Positions 21,201-31,735 of a DNA stretch of 64,000 nucleotides are shown here, one piece after another. How positions within the stretch are numbered: position 1 is the stretch's first letter; every line of letters starts with the position of its first letter. A program made the translations under genes and the position numbers. Under the pieces are notes generated by a model. The model saw only the letters and a program-made list of their open reading frames with translations, searched no databases and was not told where the DNA came from. This DNA comes from Richelia intracellularis HH01 (GTDB taxonomy: Bacteria > Cyanobacteriota > Cyanobacteriia > Cyanobacteriales > Nostocaceae), in assembly GCF_000350105.1 (NCBI RefSeq), contig NZ_CAIY01000027.1:186001-250000 (forward strand). Reading direction: 5' to 3'.

Positions 21201-23751
21201 ATTTTCCATCCTCAATCTTGGTATTTAGATAACCATTAACTTGTAAACCTGGGCTGGTAGATTTTTCCACAACCAGTTTGTTACCCATCCACCGCACCAC
21301 TCCAGATAATGGATTTTTGAATAATCCAACTCCTTGGGATAGATTTACTTCCCCCACAGCACGTACATTTGCCAAACTGAATTTATCCACTATACCTGTA
21401 ACTTGAAACTTGCCATCCATCTCACCCCGCATTTGCTCATTAAATTCTTCAGCAGATATACCAGTAGCCGTCACTGCAGCTTTATAACGCCCGTTATTTA
21501 ATTGAATGTTTTGAGCAATGACTATTCCGCTGGCCAGATTGAGCCTTCCCTCCCCACTAGCTTGAGTATCTATAAATTTAAAGGGAGCTAAAGAGCCAGC
21601 AATACTTAATTTGCCAAGTATCCTACCCCAAAATTGCTTTGGCACTTCTTCTACCAGTTCTTGCAATGGGACATGGTCAAATTGGAGTTGTGCTTTATAC
21701 AGCCCAGATATTAGTTGGATATTATTAACTGCAATAGTACCACCATCAATACTTAACTTGGCATTACCCATTAATTGGAGAGTTTTCGGACTAAGATTAT
21801 TTATATCTCCTGCTATTTTAAATATTCCATTCAAGGGATTTGCTAGGATTGAGTGGGATCCTTTAATAACTTGGCCCAGCTTAACTCTGGTAGCTATTAC
21901 TTGAGCTACAACATTTTTCTTATTCAGACGAATATTCGATATGGCTAATGTACCACCACCAATTTTTATCTCTCCTCGTTGTGTATCTATCTTATCGATT
22001 GTAAATGGTGCAGAACTACCAGAGAGAACAAAACGGCCATTAACATCTACCCCATTCAAAGAAATATTCGGTAGTTGTTCCTTATTAATAAAAGGTTCTA
22101 TATGAACATCAGCAGCCTGTAATATAGTATGCCAGTTTTGATTATCCCAAGTACCAGTAGCTACAACTGTGCCATCCCCCACTTCTAATTCCACATTTTG
22201 GAAACGAATGGTTTTGTCTGGATAAATAATAGTTTCCCCTTTTGCAGGGTAGGTTGCTTGCGGTGCTTGCCATTCAAGAAAGGTTTGAAAATTTTTAGGG
22301 GTACCAGTTAGTAATGCAGTGGCATTAAATTTACTAATTTTTAATGGGAGTTTGAGATTATAAACTTGAGTTAAACTATCTCCAGGAAATTTGTTTGCAA
22401 CTAAGCGGAAATTGAAACTCGGAGAGTCATCCAACTTCATAATGCCATCGCCTGTTATCTTTCCTCCTAACTTTGTTTTCCCTTGAAGATTCCAAATTGA
22501 AATTAAACCACTGCTGGTAAAAAATTTAAACTTACTTTGGATATCTTGAAAATTAACTTTATCAATATAAGTTGGTATGATGGTGGCTACTGTACCGGAA
22601 ATAACTGGTTGAGTTATTGCACCCCCAACTTTAATATCTGCTTTTACCTTTCCATTTACATATACAGGAACCTCAAATTGTAAGGATTCTAAAGCTTTGG
22701 ATAATTCTACACTCCTAACCTTTCCTACCAACTGATAACCATCTTGTCTATGAATGATCCCATGTGCAGCCAAGGGAATATTGCCGTAATTCGTAGTGAT
22801 GTTTTCTAACTTTATTGTCATTCCTTGGAAACTAATATTACCTTGGGATTGTCTGAAAGTTTCTGGTGCTTGAGGAAACTTTATCTGCATACCTTCCACA
22901 GCAACTTTCCCAAACATTAGTGCTTCTTGCTTATGTGTTAACTTAATTTTTACATTTCCTCTAGCTCGTCCTCCCTGTAGCTCAATAGGTAATGGTAGGA
23001 CTTTTGAAACTTCGGGAATAAATATATCCTTTACTTGTATCTGCAAGTTTCCAGATGAAGTTTCGGGATGAACTGAACCTCGGAAATCTATATTACCCCC
23101 ACTACCAACATTTCCTCCCACTTGAAAAATAATTAATTGGTTATTATCTTGCAATTGAGCCAGACCATTGAGTTGGGACAATGAAACAGGATTTGCGATC
23201 AAAGCCTTCTTATCAGATTTGTTGGCTTGGTAGGGTATTAAGATTAATTTTCCATTAGTAATTCGTAGCTTATCTAAGTCTATTTTGATTAATCCAAATC
23301 TACTGGAAGTAGCTAAAGTGTTACTAAGCCAAGTTTCTTGAGAATCTTGTTGAATATAAACATCTGGGTTGACTAAATTTATATCTAGATTTAGTTGATG
23401 TTGGAAAAGCAATTGCCACAAATTAAAACTGATTTCTAACCCGTCCATAATGATCCTATTCTTATTTGTAGGTATAGCAGGGATCTCAGAAGGGGCAAAT
23501 TTTACCCCTAATAGGGAAAGTCTTTCTACCTTCCCTAATTTGAATGGGCGATTCAGTGACTTAGTCAAGTTTTCCTCTACCAGAGGAACTAAATCTTTTT
23601 GAATAAATGTCCATAACCGCCAAGTACCAACGGTCAATCCAAGAGAGAGCATAATACCCAAAGCAATTCCACTATGTCTGAGTGAAAAAAACCATAATGG
23701 TTTGCGATTATTGGGGTATGACTTCATATCTTGGTGGGGAGATTTATTCAT
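18280..23751 (-). CDS. tamB: TamB-family (DUF490) translocation/assembly protein
   Basis: A very large envelope protein of 1823 residues, the largest gene here. The family spans the periplasm as a beta-taco groove that bridges inner and outer membranes and helps outer-membrane protein assembly or lipid transport. One N-terminal membrane helix lies near residues 27-48. Then follow many repeated amphipathic beta segments (patterns such as G-x-I-x-G-x-h and NGxhxh), and the C-terminal TamB domain (about 1400-1823), which includes SAPARTETEIIALLGGGFG and ends in a barrel-like F-K-K-R-F. The length suits cyanobacterial TamB proteins. The frame is fully open although neighbouring regions are decaying, which implies strong selection. 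No Omp85/TamA gene is adjacent. Confidence 0.88.
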   Translation of the reverse strand: MNKSPHQDMKSYPNNRKPLWFFSLRHSGIALGIMLSLGLTVGTWRLWTFIQKDLVPLVEENLTKSLNRPFKLGKVERLSLLGVKFAPSEIPAIPTNKNRIIMDGLEISFNLWQLLFQHQLNLDINLVNPDVYIQQDSQETWLSNTLATSSRFGLIKIDLDKLRITNGKLILIPYQANKSDKKALIANPVSLSQLNGLAQLQDNNQLIIFQVGGNVGSGGNIDFRGSVHPETSSGNLQIQVKDIFIPEVSKVLPLPIELQGGRARGNVKIKLTHKQEALMFGKVAVEGMQIKFPQAPETFRQSQGNISFQGMTIKLENITTNYGNIPLAAHGIIHRQDGYQLVGKVRSVELSKALESLQFEVPVYVNGKVKADIKVGGAITQPVISGTVATIIPTYIDKVNFQDIQSKFKFFTSSGLISIWNLQGKTKLGGKITGDGIMKLDDSPSFNFRLVANKFPGDSLTQVYNLKLPLKISKFNATALLTGTPKNFQTFLEWQAPQATYPAKGETIIYPDKTIRFQNVELEVGDGTVVATGTWDNQNWHTILQAADVHIEPFINKEQLPNISLNGVDVNGRFVLSGSSAPFTIDKIDTQRGEIKIGGGTLAISNIRLNKKNVVAQVIATRVKLGQVIKGSHSILANPLNGIFKIAGDINNLSPKTLQLMGNAKLSIDGGTIAVNNIQLISGLYKAQLQFDHVPLQELVEEVPKQFWGRILGKLSIAGSLAPFKFIDTQASGEGRLNLASGIVIAQNIQLNNGRYKAAVTATGISAEEFNEQMRGEMDGKFQVTGIVDKFSLANVRAVGEVNLSQGVGLFKNPLSGVVRWMGNKLVVEKSTSPGLQVNGYLNTKIEDGKLPEINNLSLNISLKNYNLDQLLLNLPATIPVEGKTDFRGKITGTPDKLNIQGQIELNNFVVNQFAFESKLMGTLQTKLDGGLNLDVNGIRDKIDLSFNEEGYPELFSVKGNQASGTGKTQGNKLSINIEKLPLKTLGVQLPSQTPIGTGVIEGELSGYLLINQQTLATSGELAITNPKIGRITGEHLQAKFNYANSTIKLARSELIKGDSRYTFAGNIITDAKSPKIQANINIKQGLVQDIITALQIFEIQDIQGRKATQTYGKSNDLKTKAAGKHQLNLLLQIQRFYEIQALLEQQQRQESGIVPQLSDLKGIINGEIILDTTKSTNVNFKLNGENWVWKNQELNYLYNADSIIAEGSFQNASLRLLPLRIQSKNRLIAFSGNIGSQDQHGKLEIENFPLDLLNKYIKLPVNITGNLNATAALSGSINNPHAIGRASIINGAINQKPLNLADSSFSYTNGRLYFGSELKIINLESVNINGSVPYSLPFATVTPESNKIELHIQVENEGLAVLNLFTDELAFQKGEGEIDIKVDGTWRSPQLNGIARLNDAIFSTRMLPGQLTQVTGEINFDFDRIIVKNIQGNYSLGKVKAHGEIPIASNHNTQIDNPLTVYFDKLLLNLKGLYQGNASGRLEVIGAFLNPNISGNVNLSEGRVILPDNNISIQIPDNNISSQSFSPKPKQIKRIENSSQSNLEYDFASIKFLDLQLNLGKNIEISSPPIFQFLATGTLNVNGSLDNPSPDGIIGLKEGNVNLFTTQLSLARGHNHKAVFTKDKGLDPYLDIVLFAKVLDVIQSTDFNKPNNNGLAALENVRVEASVQGLASQLNDNLVLRSAPARTETEIIALLGGGFGQKHQNGGSTLALMNIAGSAVLNNFQQSFNQIGNSFGLSELRIFPTIIYKNPKAGRSNSKLELATETGIDITPRISASGIKILTTDDPIQLGLNYRMDGEFRLRGSTNFYDDSRATLEFKKRF

Positions 23752-24664
23752 TGAATTTGACTTGATGTTGTTATTACAAGGAGGAATTATAGCAGGAGGT
23801 AGGAGTTACAGGGTATCAGATAAAAGCTGATTATGTTTTGGATATTGATTATAAATTTATCCTTACTTTTAAGTACATCCTTATAGTAAAAATAGACATT
23901 TACATAGAGTAATTCAATATAGCTATAAACTTATTAAGTAAGAGCTATCAAATTGGTAAAACTCAATAACCATACTTTTATAAATATGGTACGATACTGT
24001 CTTGAATCAAGAATGTAAATTATCTTTTGCTAGCAGTTATTTCTAAATAATTTCATACGCCTTTAAGACAATAAAAATCGGCGAGAATTATAGTGGATTA
24101 AGTATTTGCTAAACATCCTTTATTTTAAATAAAATAATAATATTCTGGTTTCAAACTTCAGCTATTCATGAGTAGAGTTCAAGTAACCTCGAAATTCAGA
24201 TTTAATCCTTATTTTAATATTTGTTGTTTAATATGTGACTTAGAATATTATATATCATTACTGTGGACTAATAATTTAACTTAATGCATTCACTCAAAAT
24301 TTGATTTTCTCTATTTTGAAAACTTAAATTAGATGATTTTTAGATTTAAATGTCCAATTTGTCTACTATCCACTCTGCAATCCATGCTGCACATATAACC
24401 TGGTTCTAAGAAAATTACAAATACAACCAGAGTAATAGCAATCTTAAGAAATAGAAATATATGTATTCCTAAGAGACTAAAGGATAATCTAATTGAGGCA
24501 AAAATATAAAATTATCTGTTAATACGGCTTCACTCACTTAAGTAAATAGTTACTGAAAGAAAATTTCATATTTAAATAATAATTTTCTTATTACTGATAT
24601 TCTTAACTTAATTTCCGCCTTTAATATTAATAGATCCAAAAATCAAGAACGGACGACTACACCT
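23752..24664. other. Divergent spacer between tamB and the DUF3110 gene
   Basis: About 900 AT-rich bases that must hold the promoters for both divergent genes. No conserved box is certain by eye, and no RNA gene or repeat is seen. Confidence 0.5.
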
Positions 24665-25069
24665 ATGCGCATTTTTGTATTATTGTTTAATGCTGGCACT
24701 GATAATGAAGGAGTTCATACAATTCAAGAAGATGATCGCAATAAAATTCTCATGTTTGAATCTAAAGATGATGCTACCCGGTTTGCCCTACAATTAGAAG
24801 CTCAAGATTTTCCAACTGCATCGGTAGAGGAAATTGATGCTGAAGAAATCAAGGAATTTTGTCAAAGTGCTGGTTATGAATGGGAACTAATTATTGAAAA
24901 TGAAGCTTTAGTAATTCCCCCAGAAAGAAATGTGGAAGAAACTAATTGGCAAGAAGATAGAGGTAAAAAAGAAAATGATCTTGATTCAGCAACTAGCCAT
25001 AAAGCGGAGGAAGAAATTTCAGGTACAGAGTTAGACAATATTCGTCGTCAACTGGAAGGACTACTATAA
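24665..25069 (+). CDS. DUF3110 domain protein
   Basis: A 134-residue soluble protein matching the DUF3110 family of cyanobacteria and plastids. Residues 1-85 carry the family pattern: MRIFVLLFNAGTDNEGVHTI, then ILMFESKDDATRFALQLEAQ and FPTASVEEIDAEEIKEFC. The tail is acidic and probably disordered (residues 90-134). The molecular function of the family is not known to me. The start ATG directly precedes the conserved MRIFVLLF, so the start is well placed. It is monocistronic. Confidence 0.82.
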   Translation: MRIFVLLFNAGTDNEGVHTIQEDDRNKILMFESKDDATRFALQLEAQDFPTASVEEIDAEEIKEFCQSAGYEWELIIENEALVIPPERNVEETNWQEDRGKKENDLDSATSHKAEEEISGTELDNIRRQLEGLL

Positions 25070-26012
25070 TTAGTACTTTAACGACTTTCCATATGACGTA
25101 ATAACGTAATGTGTAAGCTTGAGAATAGTTAATTGCAAAGGTGAAAATAAAGTCAGTTATAGATTTATATCATTGTTGATATATAATCAGCCATATGAGA
25201 AGATATAACTCATTTGGCTCTGACCTATTGTAATTAAGAAAAATAAAATAAGATTTCAGAGCCAATGGATAAACTTGCAAGGGTGTGGACATCTATAATA
25301 ACGGAGCAAGTTAACCTCAATAGTCTATACTTTGACAGACTTTCTTCACTAGAACTGATTAAATAATTTTATCACGACTATAAAAGGCGACAGAGATGAT
25401 GGCCAGTTTGAGTTAGTAGTTAGAACAGGCAATCTATATGACCTTTAATTGCTTGCGTCAGGAAGATATTTATTTTATATAAGTACGGGAATTTACGGTA
25501 TGCTAGACGTGCCAGATATTCCAAGTTACTTGCCAAACTTCTGATTTTTCCCAGGTTGGGTACATAATATCTATTAATAATGTTACTAGAGCTTTAATAG
25601 GCAGTTCAGAGAGTTTAGAAGATTGTGATTAAGATGGAGCTAATTATGATTATCAAATGTCAAACTGGCAATTTGCATATGATAGTAGGAATTATAGCTA
25701 TAGGCCAATCACACCTTTTCTATGCAGTGCTTTGCAAGCCACTTGTTAAAATTTTGCAGGAAATATTGCACATTGCAATCGCCTGTGTGTCTTACTCTCA
25801 AGTAATTCCTGATATTGATATTCACTTATTCACTGGAGCATAAATAACCGCTGGATATACATTATTTTAATACTAGTACAACAACAAAACTTGCCTTGAA
25901 AATCTGGCTGATATGTATAGCATGCTTAGATAAAGTACATGGCAATTATATAAAAGAAAAGAATTATTTAGATAACACTACTAACTTCCAGTATGCTACT
26001 CCCACTTTATGA
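25070..26012. other. Spacer with possible unrecognised gene debris
   Basis: About 940 bases. Some stretches look less random than usual: on the plus strand near 25485-25560 one frame reads YGNLRYARRARYSKLLAKLL, and near 25640-25730 another gives SNWQFAYDSRNYSYRPITPF with stops on both sides. These could be remains of a gene, but I cannot name the family and no frame stays open. Confidence 0.35.
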
Positions 26013-26852
26013 TTATTCCACAAAACCTGGTCACCATTGTTGTGTTGCAGTCAATTTAATATCTAAACTTTGCCAGTATTCTTTTTCAAGAATATCAATT
26101 ACCTCATCAATTTGCTGTCGGTACTTTTTTAGTACTATCAACAAGGCTTGGCGATTATATTTTGCCATCATTACCCCTAAATTTGGATTACCACTACCTA
26201 CGCAACTTGTGTCACGAAAGCCTTAACTAGCAAGGTGTTGAGCTAGCTCTAAAACTTTGCTATCACTTTCCTCCATACAGGCTGTAATCAAGGAAGCACT
26301 AACCATAACTGGTAAATGAGAAATCCAACTCACCGCTAAATCATGACTTTCCGGAGAGGAATAATATAATTTTGCTCCTAATTAGCCTACTAATTCTGAC
26401 ATTACTTCAACTACTGACCATGGGGTTGTGTCTGCCAGTATCAATACATAGGGTTTATCAAAAAATAAACTACTTTGTGCAGCCTTAATACCACTATCTG
26501 ACTTTCCAGCCATTGGATGTCCACCAATAAAGTTTTGCCAATGGGGAGTTATGGCCCTGACTATAGGGTTTTTTACCGAGCCGATATCTATGATAATACA
26601 ACTTGTAGATATATGTACGGTTAATTCCAAGAACTTTGGCATAATTAAATCCATAGGTGTACAAATAAATATAATATCTGCATGTGTCATCAGATTAGTA
26701 TCTATCCCTGCTACATCCACACAACCCATATTGATAGCTGTTTTGCAGGTAGATGAACGATGACTAACTCCCAAAACATAATGTCCTTGTGAGCGTAAAT
26801 CAAATCCTAAAGAACCACCGATAATTCCTAATCTAAGAATGCCGATATTCAT
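26013..26852 (-). pseudogene. tyrA: Decayed prephenate/arogenate dehydrogenase gene (tyrA)
   Basis: A full-length but dead copy of the NAD(P)-dependent dehydrogenase that makes the tyrosine precursor. It can be read in a single frame over 280 codons, the family's usual size, but has three internal stops: TAA at 26382-26384, TAA at 26223-26225 and TGA at 26031-26033. The first 156 residues are still clear: LGIIGGSLGFDLRSQGHYVL, IFICTPMDLIMP, IDIGSVKNPI and GGHPMAGK. After the first stop come LGAKLYYSSPESHDLAVSWI and GSGNPNLGVMMAKYNRQALL. The Rossmann loop is also damaged: the first glycine of the G-x-G-x-x-G motif is Arg (GGA to AGA). There are no frameshifts, so the decay is by point mutation and probably fairly recent. 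Confidence 0.9.
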
Positions 26853-27590
26853 AGGTATAATAGTCTAGATTAATTTAGACTCAAAAATTATAAAATGCCA
26901 TCATGGGTAGAAACTTAATTGATGTTGGAGTAAAAATTAAATCAATAAAATTATTAAGCTGATTTAAGTACTTTCTATCCTGCAGATCTTAGTTTTTTAG
27001 TATAATTTTTTCTTTTGTGGCATCTTAATTATGACTATATTGGCAAGTGGTAAACTATTGCACATATGCCCATGTAATCCTTTGATAAGAAGATATGGAA
27101 GAACTTCTAATCAAAGTACTTGTATTAGTTTTGTCTCTCTTATTATGAATTTTCACTTTAAGGATTTAACTAATAGCCTTAACAGTTAAAATAATTATCT
27201 ATAAAAATTTATAAGGTGTGTAGGCTGAAACAACATTTGTCTAAAATTCACATAGTTTGCAATAGTGCCACAAGCAAATCCTTCGCTTCTATTATATTGA
27301 TTTTTCTGCTTTTACTATTTCTCATGACACAATCAAGGCAAATTGATGTAAAACTCAACATCAACTGCCGCAGATTAGTCTTATATGGTTATCGTGTGTT
27401 AATTACACTACCTGTTACTAGTAAATTATAAACCAAGTAATGAGTTTTGAATGTATTTACATCTTCAAATAATCTGTGTTTACATTTATGAAAACTAAAT
27501 TAGGGCTGAATTGATTTTAAATCCTGTTGACAAAGTGTATTTTTGTCTGACGATCCGCTGGGTTTAGGAAAGCATCCTAATAGTCACAGA
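26853..27590. other. Non-coding spacer
   Basis: About 740 AT-rich bases between the dead tyrA and clpC. A 71-codon open stretch at 27216-27431 has no visible ribosome binding site and an AT-driven composition, so I do not call it. Confidence 0.5.
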
Positions 27591-30041
27591 TTAGCTAACC
27601 ACTAACAAATCCTTAGTAATTGATTTGCTAACTATTACTTTATCGGTTTCATCTAAATCAATATAAGCAGTATCACCCATATTAATCTCACCATGTAGAA
27701 TTGCTTCTGCTAAAGGATCTTCAAGATAATTCATAATCACCCGACGCAACGGTCTTGCTCCATAAGAAGAGTCATAGCTTTGTCTGACTAATAATTCTTT
27801 AAATTGATCACCTACTTTCAATTTAATGTTTTTTCCTATTAAACGACCAGCAACTTCTTTTAATAATATTTCAGCAATCTGTTTGATTTCTTCTTGTTTG
27901 AGTTGTGTAAAGACGATAATTTCATCTAACCTGTTGAATAGTTCTGGACGGAAATAAGCTCTTATCTCCTCACAGACTAAGTTCTTAATGTAATTATAAG
28001 CTGCTTCTGCCCCATTATTATTCAATTCAAAGCCCATAACACCTCCACCTTTCTCGATAACCTTAGAACCAAGGTTGGAGGTCAAAATAATTAATGTGTT
28101 ATTAAAGTTTACTTTCTTACCCCTACGATCCTCAATATGACCATCTTCTAGTATTTGTAGTAGTATATTCAATACATCAGGGTGTGCCTTCTCAATTTCA
28201 TCAAACAGAACCACTGTGTATGGTTTTCGCCGCACAGCCTCAGTTATTAGCCCGCCTTCGTCGTATCCTGCATAACCAGGGGGAGAACCTATTAGTTGAG
28301 AAATATTGTGACGCTCCATGTATTCGGACATATCTAAGCGGATCATTGCATCTTCCGAACCAAATAGGCAAGCTGCCAAAGCCTTAGCCAGGTGAGTTTT
28401 CCCTACTCCTGTAGGACCAGAAAAGAGAAAACTGGCAATAGGACGATTAGTATTCCTTAAACCCAAATGAGCACGACGAACAGCACGGGAAACAGCATTA
28501 ACTGCCTGCTCTTGGCCAATTAGTCTTTGGTGTAAGATTTCTTCCAAGTGAAGTAAAAACTCGGATTCAGACTCAGTCAACTTATTCACCGGTACACCAG
28601 TCCATGCAGTAACTATTTGAGCAATATCTTCCTCTTCTACAGTAACACTTTGGACATTTTTCCCTATTTGAGAGTCTTGAAGGTTTGCTATCAATTCCAA
28701 CTCCCGATCACGTAGTTCACTGGCTCTTGCAAAGTTTTGTGTCTTCACTGCTTCATTTTTCTGCTTGATAACACTATTAAATTCCTCATCTAATCCCTTA
28801 TTCTTAGTTTTTAGAGAATTACGCAAGTGTACCCGGGAACTAGCCTCATCAATCAAATCAATCGCTTTATCTGGAAGGAAGCGATTATTAATATAGCGAT
28901 TTGACAACTTTGCAGCTGTTACCAGTGCCCTATCAGCTATCTTTAAACGGTGGTGTTGTTCATAAACCCCACGCAAGCCATGCAAGATTTCTATAGTTTC
29001 TTCTACGGACGGTTCACCCACTAAAACTGCCTGTAAACGACGTTCCAGAGCGGTATCCGGTTCAATATTCCGGCGATATTCATCTAGGGTTGTAGCTCCA
29101 AGGCATTGTATATCTCCTCTGGCTAAAGCAGGTTTAAGAATATTTGCTGCATCTATTCCTCCTTCAATGCCCCCAGTCCCTATCAAGGTATGAATTTCAT
29201 CAATGAAGATTATTATATTACCACCAGTGCAGATTTCACCTATAATATTCTTGAGCCTTTCTTCAAAGTCCCCCCGAAAACGAGTGCCAGCTATAAGTAA
29301 CCCCATATCCAGGCTAAATACTTGTTTCTTCAGCAAAATCTCTGGGACATCCTGGTTATAAATGCGTTGTGCTAAACCTTCTGCAATAGCAGTTTTACCG
29401 ACTCCTGGTTCACCAATAAGAACAGGATTGTTTTTCGTTCGCCGACCAAGAATTTGAATTACCCTTTCAATTTCTTTTTCTCTACCAACTACTGGATCAA
29501 GTTCGCCTAACTCAGCTTCTTTAGTGAGACTTCTGCCAAATTCCTCTAGAGTACTGTTATTAGAATGTCTGATATTGCCACCAAGGTCATTTGTCACTAC
29601 TGGTACATTTTCACCCAAGCGACGAATCACCAAATTACGGATCTGAGAAACATCTATTCCTAAGTTTTGTAAGACTTTAGTAGCTACACCTTCCCCAGCC
29701 CCAGTTAATCCTAAAAGTAGATGTTCCGTACCAATGAAATTATTTTCTAAACGGTGAGATTCCTTAAGGGCCTGTTCAAATAGTCTTTTAACCTTCGGGG
29801 TAAAGGGAATTTCTGGTCTTAAGTAACCAGAGCCCCTACCTATAATCCTTTCAACTTCTTGACGTGCCTCTTGGTGAGTTACTCCTAACCCAGTGAGTAC
29901 TTCGTTAGCAATACCTGTTTTTTCTCCAATTAATCCTAAAAGAATTTGTTCTGTTCCCACAAAATTATGTCCCAGGCGACGTGCTTCTTCCTGGGCAAGC
30001 ATAACCGCCTTAATAGCTTCAGAAGTAAATTGTTCAAACAT
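27591..30041 (-). CDS. clpC: ATP-dependent Clp protease ATPase subunit ClpC
   Basis: An Hsp100 unfoldase of 816 residues that feeds substrates to ClpP/ClpR; in cyanobacteria it is an essential housekeeping chaperone. Two Clp-N repeats fill residues 1-145 ([20 protein letters not shown] onward). AAA domain 1 has Walker A GEPGVGKT (210-217). A short middle domain carries the UVR-like motif ([20 protein letters not shown]) typical of ClpC rather than ClpB. AAA domain 2 has GPTGVGKT, followed by [20 protein letters not shown]. The C-terminal D2-small domain ends near residue 810. Length and motifs are normal. It is monocistronic, facing away from chlH. Confidence 0.96.
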   Translation of the reverse strand: MFEQFTSEAIKAVMLAQEEARRLGHNFVGTEQILLGLIGEKTGIANEVLTGLGVTHQEARQEVERIIGRGSGYLRPEIPFTPKVKRLFEQALKESHRLENNFIGTEHLLLGLTGAGEGVATKVLQNLGIDVSQIRNLVIRRLGENVPVVTNDLGGNIRHSNNSTLEEFGRSLTKEAELGELDPVVGREKEIERVIQILGRRTKNNPVLIGEPGVGKTAIAEGLAQRIYNQDVPEILLKKQVFSLDMGLLIAGTRFRGDFEERLKNIIGEICTGGNIIIFIDEIHTLIGTGGIEGGIDAANILKPALARGDIQCLGATTLDEYRRNIEPDTALERRLQAVLVGEPSVEETIEILHGLRGVYEQHHRLKIADRALVTAAKLSNRYINNRFLPDKAIDLIDEASSRVHLRNSLKTKNKGLDEEFNSVIKQKNEAVKTQNFARASELRDRELELIANLQDSQIGKNVQSVTVEEEDIAQIVTAWTGVPVNKLTESESEFLLHLEEILHQRLIGQEQAVNAVSRAVRRAHLGLRNTNRPIASFLFSGPTGVGKTHLAKALAACLFGSEDAMIRLDMSEYMERHNISQLIGSPPGYAGYDEGGLITEAVRRKPYTVVLFDEIEKAHPDVLNILLQILEDGHIEDRRGKKVNFNNTLIILTSNLGSKVIEKGGGVMGFELNNNGAEAAYNYIKNLVCEEIRAYFRPELFNRLDEIIVFTQLKQEEIKQIAEILLKEVAGRLIGKNIKLKVGDQFKELLVRQSYDSSYGARPLRRVIMNYLEDPLAEAILHGEINMGDTAYIDLDETDKVIVSKSITKDLLVVS

Positions 30042-31735
30042 AGCAGGCCTTGTTCTCTTGCAGCACGGTCGGGATCAAAGTTACTTCACCCTTACCAGGA
30101 CGTCCATAAGTACTTTGTTCACAATTAATATATCTTTGTTTAAAGTTTTGTGGCAGTAGTGAGAGCCGTAAGAGCTAAGGTGTATTAGCCGTCTTTGGAA
30201 TTTAAGGCCTAAAAAAACTTTAGATTATCTTCCTAAACTATAGCCTTGAAATCATAATTCAATGACAGACTATTTAGTTCTATAAACTTTATGGGACAAT
30301 AATATTATATGATGTAATTTTTTTTGTATTATATTTCAACAATGTTAAAATTTTGGTGTATTAAAAGATTAGTCATTTACTGATAAATATACTTTCCACA
30401 TTATAAAGTAGAGTCAATACTCTGATGATATGTATACCAAGTTTTTGACTTTAGTTGTTACAAACAATCAACACATTTAGTTTGTTTATGGGGAACAAGA
30501 AATACTGCAACTATTTTTACTTAATATATTTCAAGACGACCGTAAATCTAATTCCACTTGGCTACTATAAGTTATACTTGCTGTAACATATTCAGTATTA
30601 TAGTAACCTTATTCATGGCACTTTAGATGATCTTTGTTAAAATAATATCCTTTAATTTCATCTATTGTTCTCAAGTGTTTGCAAATATATATCTGTACTT
30701 TTATCGAAAAATTGAATTTACATTTTTCTGAGTTTCGAGAATCTTCAATTAAGAAAAGAAAAATTATGCATTATGTTCTGCATGTCTCCATTAAAATTAT
30801 AAATGGATTGCCATATAAAAATTTAGCTTATTTTCCGAAAAATCCATATACTTATTACTCAAAGTATATTCTAAAACTGCTTATTATCTATTCAAATAAG
30901 TGCTTATATTATTCTTTATTAAGCTCAATTTTAATTGGATAATAATATTAATTAATTTGTGATATGTCCTCATAAATAAAACTTGTATACTTAGGGAATT
31001 AGCCTTTCCTTCGAGGAGCTCTATACATTATCTGGGTATCTATTAATAGTTGATATTATGATTTAGATGCAACCATTTTTTTACAAATAAACAGTAAGTA
31101 TGATGAGTTTTGCTATTGTATCTAGTTAGCCAAACTCCGAAAGAAATAATGTGTTATTTTATGCTAAACTTAACATAGTAATTAAAAAATAAATTAGCAA
31201 AATATGCCAACAAAAACTAAATTAATTAGCTAGTTAGCTTACAGGCAAAACTAATAGGTGACAAGTTATAAAGTTTTTGTAAAATATTTGGGCAAAAAAT
31301 AAATAATTCTTACCGTCCTAATCAGGGAGTAAAATATCTGTAGTTTGCCAATATTGCAAACCACAGACCTTATGTTTTAAATTAAGTTGTTACTCAATTT
31401 AAAATACAAGGCTTTCCATCATTACTGATGCCTAAAATATGTGAATATTTGGTTTATATAATATATTTTTATAATAATGATTAGTAATAATTAATTGCAA
31501 ACAGAATTAATTTATGTGTGTAATTGAACTAATTTCTGGTTTCTAACCATAGTGAATTTTTGTAAACCAAAATTAGGTTTTTATATCGTTTTATGTCACT
31601 AAAACTATGAGTTAAGCTTTTAATCACAATTTTCTGATAAAAACTTCATAGTACCTGAGAATTAGGCAAGCTATTGCAGTTTATTTAGATCAAGCCTATC
31701 AGCACAGAATACGCATCAAAGGAGCTTATAAAAGC
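30042..31735. other. Divergent 1.7-kb spacer between clpC and chlH
   Basis: It must hold both promoters. The rest is very AT-rich; an 87-codon open stretch at 30679-30942 looks like chance. An imperfect hairpin with TTTTAAATT/AATTTAAAA arms lies around 31370-31413. A good ribosome binding site (AAAGGAG, 31718-31724) precedes chlH. Confidence 0.55.

Noticed and set aside
25625-25843. 72-codon open frame between the DUF3110 gene and dead tyrA
   Set aside because: Other frames in the same place look as plausible; no family recognised. Noted only as possible debris.
30679-30942. 87-codon open frame between clpC and chlH
   Set aside because: Composition dominated by Ile, Lys, Tyr and Leu as expected from random AT-rich sequence; no Shine-Dalgarno.
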